From contig NZ_CP027295.1 in NCBI RefSeq assembly GCF_005490785.1, positions 3,286,001 through 3,350,000 of the forward strand: a DNA stretch of 64,000 nt, written 5' to 3'. The stretch comes from Brachybacterium sp. SGAir0954 (GTDB lineage: Bacteria > Actinomycetota > Actinomycetes > Actinomycetales > Dermabacteraceae). How positions within the stretch are numbered: position 1 is the first letter of the stretch; the number at the start of each line of letters is the position of its first letter. The notes beneath the pieces were generated by a model. The model had not been told where the DNA came from, searched no databases, and was given only the letters and a program-made list of their open reading frames with translations. A program made the translations under genes and the position numbers. This document shows, piece after piece, positions 8,157-15,785 of this stretch.

Positions 8157-8338
8157 TCACATGGCTGCGGGAGTCCACGGTGAAGGCGGAGCGTCCCAGT
8201 CTGCCCAGCGCGACTCCCGCTGAAGCCGGGCGAGCGGCGCGTCGGCGTTGCGGAAGCAGGCCACCTGTTGCTCCCGGCTGAGCAGGTTCGTGATGGTGGT
8301 GAAGACGAGGGAGACGAGGGAGAGCCCCGCCCCCGGGC
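8157..8338 (-). pseudogene. Possible C-terminal remnant of an unidentified protein
   Basis: Behind the GH2 stop, the minus strand carries an open stretch without its own start. It reads through LVSLVFTTITNLLSREQQVA and RLQRESRWADWDAP and ends with TGA at 8157-8159. Its wobble positions are G/C rich like real genes here and the composition is not that of an antisense shadow. No family is recognised and no start codon with a ribosome site precedes it. It could be the tail of a decayed membrane protein or chance. A short hairpin (8322-8340, GAGCCC/GGGCTC) just after the GH2 stop may act as a terminator. Confidence 0.2.
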
Positions 8339-10291
8339 TCAGCCCTCCTGCTCGTACGCGGCGGCCTTCTCCTGCACGGCGCGGAGCCGGGCGAGGTCGA
8401 GCTTGCGGCCGCGCTCGAAGTCGACGATGCCGTTCTTCTCCTGGAAGACGTCCGTCATCTGCGTGTAGCAGTAGGCGAACATGCGCGGGTCCTCGAGCAG
8501 CACACGGGTGAGGCCCTCGAAGCGCTCGTAGAGCTCCTCCTCGGAGGCGATGCGCTGGCCGTAGCCCCAGGACTCGGCGGCATTGTTCCCCGCGCGCTCC
8601 GCCTCCGCGGCCCGGCGGGCCTCCTCCTCGTTCCACCAGATGCCGCCGTACTCGGAGACGAAGTAGGGCTGGCCGGCGTAGGGCAGGGAGAAGCCGCCGT
8701 CCGCGTAGGGGTAGTCGTCCGGGCCCAGGTCGCGGCGGTTCGCGAAGGGCTTCCCCTCGGCGAGGCCCGCCTGCTCGACGCGGAAGCGCTCCGGGTCCTG
8801 CTCGTAGGAGTGGGAGTCGTAGACGTCCGCCCCGCGCACGCGGTGGGAGTAGCCGGAGGCGTCGAGCACGGGGCGGGTGGGGTCGGCGAGCTTGGTCGCG
8901 TCGTACATCGCCTGGGTGACGTCGTCGAGCTGGGTGAGGCGGTCGTGGAGCAGCTGGTGGGTCTCGTTCAGCGGGCACCAGCCGATGATCGAGGGGTGGT
9001 TGCGGTCGCGGGAGACGGCCTCGACCCACTGCCCGATGAAGGAGGCGGTGGGCTGCTGGTTGTCGCCGTCGGGCCCGCGGCCGGAGACACCCCAGTCGCC
9101 GAACTCGCCCCAGGTGAGGTAGCCGTGGAGGTCCGCCCAGAAGTGCATGCGCTCCTCGAAGACCTTCTGGTGCAGGCGGGCGCCGTTGAACCCGGCCTCG
9201 AGGGCGAGGCGGATGTCGGTCGTGAAGGCGGAGTCCTCCGGGGTGGTCATGAAGGTCTCCTCCCAGTAGCCCTGGTCGAGGACCAGGCGCTGGAAGACCT
9301 TCTCGCCGTTGATGCGGTACTCGTGGCCGCTCAGCGTGGTGGAGCGCAGACCCGCGTAGGAGGAGACCTCGTCGATCACGGCGCCGTCGGCCCCGCGCAG
9401 CGTGAGGGTCAGCGCGTAGAGCTCGGGGGTGCCGGGGCCCCAGAGGCGCACGGCGTCCTCGGGGATGGTGAGCTCGAGGTGGGGCGCGAGGTCGAGGTCG
9501 GCGCGGACGCTCGTGCGGGCGATCTCGCCGCCGCCGGGCTCGCTCGCGACCACCTCGATGCTCGTGCCGGGGACGGCGCGATTCAGGGGCACGTCGAGAG
9601 CGAAGGAGTGCGAGGCGAGCGACGGGGTGATGCGCACGGTGCGGATCTCGTGCGCGGGGACGCCCTCGAGCCAGACCGTCTGCCAGATCCCGGTGGTGCG
9701 GGGGTAGTTGGCGTGCGTGGGACGGAACCAGGTGGACTGCTTCCCGCGGGCCTGGGCCGCGTCGCGCGGGTCGCGGGCGCGGATCACGAGGGTGACCTCG
9801 GCGCCGGGGCCCACACCGGGGACGGTCGAGAGGTCGACGCCGAAGGAGGTGAAGCCGCCGCGGTGGCGGGCGACCTCCTGGCCGTTCGCCCAGATCGTCG
9901 CGTCGTGGTCGACGGCGCCGAGGTGGAGGACGGGCCGCAGCCCCTCCCAGGTGGCGGGGACCGTGATCGTGCGGCGGTACCAGACGGCCTCGAGGAACTC
10001 CCGCTCGCCGATCCCGGAGGCGGCGGTCTCCGGGGCGAAGGGGACGGTGATGGTGCGCTCGAGCTCGCGCTCGATCAGTCCGCGCTCGCGACCGGTGTCG
10101 CCGCGGTCGATCTCGAACTGCCAGGTGCCGTTGAGGTTCAGCCAGGCGGCCCGGTGGAACTGGGGGCGCGGGTGCTCGGGGCGCGGGACGTCGGCCGCCT
10201 CGGAGAGCGGGGCGTCGAGCGCGGAGGCGAGGGCGTCCGCCCGGGCGAAGAGAGCGGCCAGCTGCTCGGGCAGCGCGGGGGTGGTGGTCAC
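8339..10291 (-). CDS. Glycoside hydrolase family 2 protein (beta-galactosidase/beta-glucuronidase type)
   Basis: 650 aa. The domains are an N-terminal sugar-binding jelly roll (about 45-215), an immunoglobulin-like domain (about 215-320) and a TIM barrel (about 325-650). The acid/base is E443 in WCPLNETHQ and the nucleophile is E547 in FVSEYGGIWW. This is a retaining hydrolase of beta-linked galactosides, glucuronides, mannosides or similar; the sugar is not fixed by sequence. It has no signal peptide, so it is cytoplasmic. The GTG start 10291 is preceded by CCAGGAG at good spacing; the longer frame runs into the promoter. The LacI gene lies directly upstream on the same strand. Confidence 0.9.
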   Translation of the reverse strand: MTTTPALPEQLAALFARADALASALDAPLSEAADVPRPEHPRPQFHRAAWLNLNGTWQFEIDRGDTGRERGLIERELERTITVPFAPETAASGIGEREFLEAVWYRRTITVPATWEGLRPVLHLGAVDHDATIWANGQEVARHRGGFTSFGVDLSTVPGVGPGAEVTLVIRARDPRDAAQARGKQSTWFRPTHANYPRTTGIWQTVWLEGVPAHEIRTVRITPSLASHSFALDVPLNRAVPGTSIEVVASEPGGGEIARTSVRADLDLAPHLELTIPEDAVRLWGPGTPELYALTLTLRGADGAVIDEVSSYAGLRSTTLSGHEYRINGEKVFQRLVLDQGYWEETFMTTPEDSAFTTDIRLALEAGFNGARLHQKVFEERMHFWADLHGYLTWGEFGDWGVSGRGPDGDNQQPTASFIGQWVEAVSRDRNHPSIIGWCPLNETHQLLHDRLTQLDDVTQAMYDATKLADPTRPVLDASGYSHRVRGADVYDSHSYEQDPERFRVEQAGLAEGKPFANRRDLGPDDYPYADGGFSLPYAGQPYFVSEYGGIWWNEEEARRAAEAERAGNNAAESWGYGQRIASEEELYERFEGLTRVLLEDPRMFAYCYTQMTDVFQEKNGIVDFERGRKLDLARLRAVQEKAAAYEQEG

Positions 10292-10344
10292 GAGGACTCC
10301 TGGGATCGACGGTGATCGGGGGCGTGCGGGTGACGCCGGGGACC

Positions 10345-10384
10345 ATTCCACCGCAACCGCCACAGGATTGCAACGTGGGAATCC
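10345..10384 (-). promoter_or_regulatory. GH2 promoter with LacI-type operator
   Basis: On the minus strand, -35 TTGCAA (10368-10373) and -10 TGGAAT (10345-10350) are 17 bp apart. A 20-bp near-palindrome, GGATTGCAAC/GTGGGAATCC (10365-10384), covers the -35. Eight of ten positions are symmetric and the centre is CG, the hallmark of LacI-family operators. It is likely bound by the LacI regulator encoded at 10432-11436. Confidence 0.6.
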
Positions 10385-10431
10385 CGGCGTGGACTGGGGC
10401 CGACGGCGGCGCCGCCGTCCAGGGCGCCCGC

Positions 10432-11436
10432 TCAGGCGCCGGCGCTGCTCGAGCCGCGCACCACCAGCCGGTGCGCCACGATCCGCTCGGTGCCCGCGCC
10501 GTCCTCCGCGAGGGCCGCGTCGAGGGCCGCGTCGACGAGGGCGTCGAGGTCCGGGGCGATCGTCGTCAGCCCCGGTCGCGACCAGGCGGATTCCGCGATG
10601 TCGTCCCAGCCCACGACGGCCACGTCCTCCGGGACCCGCAGCCCGCGCTCCTGCAGCGCATGCAGCGCGCCGAGCGCGAGCAGGTCGTTGCCGCCGATCA
10701 CGGCGTCGAAGCGCAGGCCCTCCTCGAGCACGGCGAGCAGCGCGTCCCGCCCCGCCTCGCGGGTCCAGCCCGGGGCCTCCCGCTGCAGCTGCTGATCGGG
10801 GTGGAGCTCCGCGAAGCGCACCGCCGCCCGGAAGCCCGCCAGACGGTCCGTCGCCGTCGACCGCACCGCGGACTCGGCGCCGAGGAACAACAGCCGCGAG
10901 CGGCCCTCGGCGACGAGATGACGGACCACGTCGGCCGCGGAGGCGGCGTTGTCGATCACCACGTGGGTGACCTCGCGGGAGGCGGGCAGCAGCTCCCCCA
11001 GCAGCACGAGGCGCGGCCCGCCCTCGCGGTGCGGGAGCACCGAGGGGTCCAGCGCCGAGGGCGAGATGACGACGGCGTCCACGGGCCGGCGCACGAGGCC
11101 GCGCACGTGGGCGAGCTCCGTCTCCGGGCTGTGCAGGGACACCTCGACGCTCACCGTCCAGCCACGCTCACGGGCGGCGGACTGCATGCGCTCGGCGAGG
11201 CGGGCGAAGTACGGGTTCTGCAGCTCCGGCACGACGAGGGAGAGCGTGCGCGTGGGGCCGCCGCGCAGGTCACGACCCAGGGCGTTGGGCACGTAGCCCA
11301 GCTCGTCGATCGCCGCGAGCACCCGGTCACGGGTCTCCGCCCGCACCACCGGCCGCTCGTTGACGACGTTCGAGACGGTCTTCCAGGACACCCCGGCGCG
11401 CTGCGCCACGTCCTTGATGCTCACCCTGCGCGCCAC
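10432..11436 (-). CDS. LacI-family transcriptional regulator
   Basis: 334 aa. The HTH is at residues 4-25 (VSIKDVAQRAGVSWKTVSNV) with the hinge helix at about 48-58. A periplasmic-binding-protein-like effector domain follows to the end, with the family landmarks GGNDLLALGALHAL and DVAVVGWDDI. The GTG start at 11436 has GAGGAGG about 8 nt upstream. It is followed on the same strand by the GH2 gene, with an operator-like site between them, so it probably represses the glycosidase and responds to the released sugar. It is divergent from the helicase gene. Confidence 0.93.
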   Translation of the reverse strand: MARRVSIKDVAQRAGVSWKTVSNVVNERPVVRAETRDRVLAAIDELGYVPNALGRDLRGGPTRTLSLVVPELQNPYFARLAERMQSAARERGWTVSVEVSLHSPETELAHVRGLVRRPVDAVVISPSALDPSVLPHREGGPRLVLLGELLPASREVTHVVIDNAASAADVVRHLVAEGRSRLLFLGAESAVRSTATDRLAGFRAAVRFAELHPDQQLQREAPGWTREAGRDALLAVLEEGLRFDAVIGGNDLLALGALHALQERGLRVPEDVAVVGWDDIAESAWSRPGLTTIAPDLDALVDAALDAALAEDGAGTERIVAHRLVVRGSSSAGA

Positions 11437-11517
11437 GTCGGCCTCCTCGTTCGTGCTGCCGGAATCATCCCATGAGCGGTGGGCCGCACGGATATGTCAC
11501 AAGCGGGGGCCGCTCCG

Positions 11518-11546
11518 GTGACCTGGGGCGTCGCAGGGCCTAGAGT
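11518..11546 (+). promoter_or_regulatory. Predicted promoter of the DEAD-box helicase
   Basis: A -35 GTGACC (11518-11523) and a -10 TAGAGT (11541-11546) are 17 bp apart. A start of transcription near 11553 gives a leader of about 130 nt before the TTG codon at 11683 and rules out the in-frame ATG and GTG codons at 11479-11520. Confidence 0.45.
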
Positions 11547-11682
11547 CGATGGAGCGTGCCGTCCTCCCGCCGCGGCACAGGTCCCACCCGCACGCGGTGG
11601 TGACAGCGCCGGCCGGAGGCCGCGTCCCGGAGATCCCTTCCCTGACGCGCCGGGCGGAACGAACCTCCAGAACGGATACCCG

Positions 11683-13209
11683 TTGACCTCCCCCGACTTC
11701 GCCCAGCTCGGCGTCCCCGCCGACCTCGTCGCCGCCCTCGCCCCGCAGGGCATCACGACCCCCACCCCCATCCAGTCCTCCACGCTGCCGGACTCCCTCG
11801 CCGGCCGCGACCTGCTGGGCCGTGGCCGCACCGGTTCCGGCAAGACCTACGCCTTCCTGCTGCCGCTCGTCGCGCGGCTGCTCGCCGACCCGCGTCGCCG
11901 CTCCGCGCGCCGCCCCCGCTCCCTGATCCTCGCTCCCACCCGCGAGCTGGCCTCCCAGATCGCCGAGTCGCTGCGACCGCTCGAGAAGGCCGTGGGCCTC
12001 CGCAGCACCGTCGTGTTCGGCGGCGTGGGTCAGAACCCGCAGGTGCAGGCGCTCGCCGGCGGCGTCGACGTGCTCATCGCCTGCCCGGGCCGCCTCCTGG
12101 ACCTCATGGGCCAGGGCCACGCGGACCTCGGCGGCGTCGAGATCACCGTCATCGACGAGGCCGACCACATGGCCGACATGGGCTTCCTGCCGATGGTGCG
12201 CCGCATCCTCGCCGCGACCCCGAAGAAGGGCCAGCGGATGCTGTTCTCCGCGACCCTCGACTCCGGCGTGAACAAGCTCGTCAAGGAGTTCCTGCACGAG
12301 CCCGTCACCCACTCCGCGGATCCGGCGACGAGCCCCGTGGGCACCATGGAGCACCACGTGCTCGAGGTGGCCGCGAACGACCGCTTCGACGTGCTGCGCG
12401 ACCTCGCCGCCGCCCCCGGCCGCACCATCATGTTCACCCGCACCAAGTACGGGGCGAAGAACATGGCCCGCAAGCTGCGCGCCCAGGGCGTGGGCGCCGT
12501 GGAGCTCCACGGCAACCTCTCCCAGGGTGCCCGCACCCGCAACCTCGAGGCCTTCAGCGACGGCACCGCCTCGACGCTCGTGTGCACCGACATCGCCGCG
12601 CGCGGCATCCACGTGGACGAGGTGGGCCTCGTGGTCCACGCCGATCCGCCGGTCGAGCACAAGGCGTACCTGCACCGCTCGGGCCGCACGGCCCGCGCGG
12701 GCGAGAGCGGCACCGTCATCACGGTGCAGACGCCGGACCAGAAGAAGGACGTCCACGACCTCATGCGGAAGGCGAACATCCGCCCGACGCACCACCAGGG
12801 CGTCCGCGTGAGCAGCGACGTGCTGCGCGACCTCGCCCCGGGCGAGCGCATCATCTCCGACTCCCCCGTCGAGGCGCCCTCCGGCGAGCAGCCGCAGCAG
12901 GCCTCCTCCGGTGGCGGCCAGGGCGGTCGCGGCGGTCGCGGCCAGGGCGGCGGTCGCGGTCAGGGCGGCGGTCGCGGTCGCGGTCGCGGCGGTCGCGGCC
13001 AGGGCGGCGATCGTGAGCATGGTGGTCGCGGCGACGGCGAGCAGAGCGGTCGCTCCGGCGGTCGCGGACGCTCCGGCGGCCAGGGCCGTTCCGGCGGTCA
13101 GGGACGCTCGGGCGGTCGCCAGGGCGGCTCCTCCGGCGTCTACTCGACCTCGAGCGGCGAGCGGCCGAGCGGCGGCCTCGCGGCCTTCTCCTCCGGTCGC
13201 GGCCGCTGA
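11683..13209 (+). CDS. DEAD-box RNA helicase with Gly/Arg/Gln-rich tail
   Basis: 508 aa ATP-dependent RNA helicase. Motifs in order: Q motif TPTPIQSSTL, I GRTGSGKT, Ia APTRELASQ, II DEAD, III SAT, then the second RecA fold with FTRTKYGA, TDIAARGIHVDEV and HRSGRTAR. From about residue 407 the tail is a run of GGRGG/GQGGRG repeats with some ERG and SGGQGRS units. This is an RGG-type RNA-binding extension, as in actinobacterial RhlE/CsdA-like enzymes. A TTG start at 11683 is preferred because the Q-motif domain begins there and a promoter is predicted within the upstream extension. Expected roles are ribosome assembly, RNA turnover and cold growth. Confidence 0.9.
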   Translation: MTSPDFAQLGVPADLVAALAPQGITTPTPIQSSTLPDSLAGRDLLGRGRTGSGKTYAFLLPLVARLLADPRRRSARRPRSLILAPTRELASQIAESLRPLEKAVGLRSTVVFGGVGQNPQVQALAGGVDVLIACPGRLLDLMGQGHADLGGVEITVIDEADHMADMGFLPMVRRILAATPKKGQRMLFSATLDSGVNKLVKEFLHEPVTHSADPATSPVGTMEHHVLEVAANDRFDVLRDLAAAPGRTIMFTRTKYGAKNMARKLRAQGVGAVELHGNLSQGARTRNLEAFSDGTASTLVCTDIAARGIHVDEVGLVVHADPPVEHKAYLHRSGRTARAGESGTVITVQTPDQKKDVHDLMRKANIRPTHHQGVRVSSDVLRDLAPGERIISDSPVEAPSGEQPQQASSGGGQGGRGGRGQGGGRGQGGGRGRGRGGRGQGGDREHGGRGDGEQSGRSGGRGRSGGQGRSGGQGRSGGRQGGSSGVYSTSSGERPSGGLAAFSSGRGR

Positions 13210-13223
13210 TCCGACCTCGCACG

Positions 13224-13266
13224 AACGGCCTCGGGCCAGTGGCACCGCCACCGGCCCGAGGCCGTT
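13224..13266 (+). terminator. Intrinsic hairpin after the helicase
   Basis: Two 14-bp arms (AACGGCCTCGGGCC / GGCCCGAGGCCGTT) enclose an inner GTGG/CCAC stem. No U-tract follows, which is usual in very GC-rich actinobacteria. The right arm ends 5 nt before the -10 box of the rhodanese gene. Confidence 0.7.
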
Positions 13267-13270
13267 CCCC

Positions 13271-13276
13271 TATGGT
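13271..13276 (+). promoter_or_regulatory. Leaderless -10 box of the rhodanese gene
   Basis: TATGGT sits 7 nt before ATG 13284, so transcription should begin at or next to the start codon. Confidence 0.5.
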
Positions 13277-13283
13277 GGGCGGT

Positions 13284-13700
13284 ATGCCGCAGCAGACCCC
13301 GCCCCGCTCGATCGACCAGGTCCTCGCCGAGGCCCGCGCCGGCGCGAGCCCCGTCGAGCCGGAGGCGCTGCCCGCGGCGATCGCGCGCGGCGCCCACGTG
13401 TTCGACGTGCGCTCGGCCGTGACCCGGGAGCCGGAGGGTCACATCCCGGGGGCGGTGGTCGTGGAGCGGCTCGTCCTCGAGTGGCGCCTGGACCCGCAGG
13501 GCGCATGGCGGATGCCGGGCGGTCCGGGCTACGACGACGAGGTGGTCGTGGTGTGCAACGAGGGCTATCACTCCTCGCTCGCGGCGCGGGACCTGCGGGC
13601 GCTCGGCTTCCACCGGGCGACGGACCTGCGCGGCGGCTTCCGCGCCTATGCGGCGGCCGGGCTGCCGGTGGCCGCGGAGCCGGACCGGTACGTGGACTGA
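13284..13700 (+). CDS. Rhodanese-like sulfurtransferase domain protein
   Basis: 138 aa, a single rhodanese domain. The catalytic Cys91 sits in the loop CNEGYHSS, where the usual basic residue of CxxGxRS is replaced by His. The CH2A-like DVRSAVTREPEGHIPGA segment and C-terminal GGFRAYAAAGLPV follow the family pattern. Such proteins carry sulfane sulfur, but the partner is not shown. ATG 13284 is chosen because a TATGGT box lies 7 nt upstream; the longer frame starts inside the helicase terminator. The gene converges on the acyl-CoA ligase, with 19 bp between stops. Confidence 0.85.
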   Translation: MPQQTPPRSIDQVLAEARAGASPVEPEALPAAIARGAHVFDVRSAVTREPEGHIPGAVVVERLVLEWRLDPQGAWRMPGGPGYDDEVVVVCNEGYHSSLAARDLRALGFHRATDLRGGFRAYAAAGLPVAAEPDRYVD

Positions 13701-13719
13701 CCTCCCGCCCGGCCGGTGC

Positions 13720-15282
13720 TCAACGCAGCTCGCGCTTGAGGATCTTGCCGGTCGCCGTCATCGGCAGCTGCGTCTCGAGCACGATCTCGCGCGGGTACTT
13801 GTAGTCCGCCATCTGCTCCTTGGCCCATGCCGTCAGCTCCTCGACGCCGATGCTCGCGCCGTCGGCGAGGATCACGTGGGCCCGGACCTCCTCGCCGAGC
13901 CGGTCGTGGGGGACGCCCACCACGGCGGCGAGGGAGACCTGCTCGTGGCCCATGAGCACCTCCTCCACCTCGCGCGGGTACACGTTGTAGCCACCGCGCA
14001 CGATCATGTCCTTCGAGCGGTCCACGACGTAGTAGAAGCCCTCCTCGTCGCGCCGGCCCAGGTCACCGGTGCGGAACCAGCCGTCGCGGAGGACGGCCTC
14101 GGTCTCCTCGGGGCGGCGGAGGTAGCCGGTCATGACGTTGTGGCCGCGCACGATGATCTCGCCGATCGCGTCGGCCCCCTCGACCCGGCCCCAGTCGGGG
14201 TCCGTCGGGTCGATGAGGTCCATCTCCACGCCCCACACCGGCAGCCCGATCGAGCCGGGGCGGGGGCGGTCCGCGAGGGAGAAGCTCGCCACCGGGGAGG
14301 TCTCGGAGAGGCCGTAGCCCTCCATGATCGAGATGCCGAGGCGCTCGCGCACCTCGCGCAGGATCTCCACGGGCAGCGGCGCCCCGCCGGAGACGCCGAG
14401 GCGCAGGTGCTCGGTGAGACGCTCGGCGATCCCCTCTCCGCCACCTGCGGAGAGCTGCCGCAGCAGCGCCCACCACATGGTGGGGACGCCGGCGAAGACG
14501 GTCACCCGGTGCGCGAGCAGGAGGTCGAGAGCCTGCTGCGGGTCGAAGCGGGGGAGCAGCACGAGGGTCGCCCCGAGCGAGAAGCCGGAGGTGAGGTTCA
14601 CCGTCGCGCCGAAGGTGTGGAACAGGGGCAGCGCGACGAGGTGGGTGTCCGCCCCCGGCTTGGAGTCGAACAGCCGGTTGCAGGTGAGCGCGTTCATCAG
14701 CTGGTTGGAGTGGCTGAGCTCGGCGCCCTTGGGACGGCCGGTGGTGCCGGAGGTGTAGAGCACGACGGCGGTGTCCGTCTCGCGGCGCTGGACGGTCTCG
14801 AAGCGCGTGGGGAGCTCGGCGACGGCCGCGGCGAGGGTGGGCACGCCCTCGTAGGGGCTGGGGGTCGCCGGATCCGCCGTCATGAGCACGACCTGCGGCG
14901 GCCGGGCCGCCTCGCGGGCGCCCTCGACCATGAAGCGGCCGATGGGCAGCTCCTCGGTGCCCTCGAAGCAGAGGGCGGCGACGGCCTCGGCGTCGTCGAG
15001 GAAGTAGGTGATCTCGCGCGGCTTGCTCAGCACGTTGATGGGGACGACGACGGCGCCGACCTTGAGGATGCCGAAGTAGGCGATCGGGAACTGCGGGAGA
15101 TTGGGGCAGCTGAGCACCACACGGTCCCCGGGGACCACGCCGAGGGAGACCAGGAGGTGGGCGACCCGGTTCGCGGCGGCGTCGACCTGGGCGTAGGTCA
15201 GGGAGGTCTCCCCGAGCACGAGGGCCGGGTGGTCGGGGACGGTGCGGGCGCTGTCCTCGAGGGCGACGGCGAGGTTGTACAT
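13720..15282 (-). CDS. Acyl-CoA synthetase (AMP-forming, FadD-like)
   Basis: 520 aa adenylate-forming enzyme. The ATP loop is LYTSGTTGRPKGAELSHSNQ, the A5 motif is EGYGLSETSP, the A7 region is GWFRTGDLGRRDE, and the A8 hinge region is SKDMIVRGGYNVYPREVEE. The C-terminal catalytic lysine lies in TATGKILKREL. It activates a carboxylic acid, most likely a fatty acid, to its CoA thioester. Subfamily and chain length cannot be read with certainty. ATG 15282 has GGAGGAG 6 nt upstream. It is divergent from the ArsR-CDF pair (about 120 bp) and no obvious partner lies next to it. Confidence 0.9.
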   Translation of the reverse strand: MYNLAVALEDSARTVPDHPALVLGETSLTYAQVDAAANRVAHLLVSLGVVPGDRVVLSCPNLPQFPIAYFGILKVGAVVVPINVLSKPREITYFLDDAEAVAALCFEGTEELPIGRFMVEGAREAARPPQVVLMTADPATPSPYEGVPTLAAAVAELPTRFETVQRRETDTAVVLYTSGTTGRPKGAELSHSNQLMNALTCNRLFDSKPGADTHLVALPLFHTFGATVNLTSGFSLGATLVLLPRFDPQQALDLLLAHRVTVFAGVPTMWWALLRQLSAGGGEGIAERLTEHLRLGVSGGAPLPVEILREVRERLGISIMEGYGLSETSPVASFSLADRPRPGSIGLPVWGVEMDLIDPTDPDWGRVEGADAIGEIIVRGHNVMTGYLRRPEETEAVLRDGWFRTGDLGRRDEEGFYYVVDRSKDMIVRGGYNVYPREVEEVLMGHEQVSLAAVVGVPHDRLGEEVRAHVILADGASIGVEELTAWAKEQMADYKYPREIVLETQLPMTATGKILKRELR

Positions 15283-15365
15283 GGGTTCTCCTCCACGGAC
15301 GACGGTGTCAGGGTGGCCACACGATAGCGGGGCCGCGTCGATGTCGGCCCTGCCACAGCCGACGA

Positions 15366-15389
15366 TTCGTCAGTTGCGCGAGTGACGAA
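15366..15389 (+). promoter_or_regulatory. Candidate ArsR operator
   Basis: TTCGTCA (15366-15372) and TGACGAA (15383-15389) form a perfect 7-bp inverted repeat with a 10-bp spacer. It lies 12 bp before the ArsR start in the divergent region. Spacing and size fit ArsR/SmtB operators. It could also affect the acyl-CoA ligase promoter. Confidence 0.55.
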
Positions 15390-15401
15390 ACGTCGGGGAG
15401 G

Positions 15402-15785
15402 ATGGCCGACGTGCCGACACCTCCCCACCCCGCACCGAGCGGTGCCGCCCCTGCGGGCGCTCCCACCGAGCCACAGCTCGCCGCCGCCGCGGACACCTTC
15501 TCGATGCTCGCGAGCCCGGCTCGGCTGCATCTCGTGCAGCTCATGAGCACGGGCCGCTACGACGTGGGCGAGCTCGCCGAGAAGGTGGGCCTGAGCCTGC
15601 CCACCACGAGCCAGCACCTGCGCAAGCTCCGGCTCACCGGCATCGTCTCCGCGACTCGTGAGGGCCGGCACAGCTACTACACGGTGGACGATCCGCACGT
15701 GGTGGAGCTCGTCGAGCAGATCTTCGAGCACATCGCCCCCGACGGCTCGCTCGCCCCCGATCCCCCGCGCAAGGAGCGCCGATGA
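15402..15785 (+). CDS. ArsR-family metalloregulator
   Basis: 127 aa (124 if started at the in-frame GTG 15411). The winged helix covers about 32-105: MLASPARLHLVQLM, VGELAEKVGLSLPTTSQHL as HTH, and the wing REGRHSYYTVDD. GGGGAGG directly abuts ATG 15402, whereas its distance to GTG 15411 is ideal, so the shorter form is likely. No CxC in the recognition helix is visible. Metal sensing, if any, would use the C-terminal helix (DDPHVVELVEQIFEH, with His residues) as in SmtB/CzrA zinc sensors. The stop overlaps the CDF transporter start by 4 bp, indicating coupled expression. Confidence 0.9.
   Translation: MADVPTPPHPAPSGAAPAGAPTEPQLAAAADTFSMLASPARLHLVQLMSTGRYDVGELAEKVGLSLPTTSQHLRKLRLTGIVSATREGRHSYYTVDDPHVVELVEQIFEHIAPDGSLAPDPPRKERR

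Noticed and set aside
11479-11682. N-terminal extension of the helicase from ATG 11479
   Set aside because: The segment has no family similarity, contains the predicted promoter, and the Q-motif domain begins right at TTG 11683.
11497-13251. 584-codon minus-strand frame opposite the helicase
   Set aside because: Low-complexity antisense shadow. The helicase motifs are unambiguous on the plus strand.
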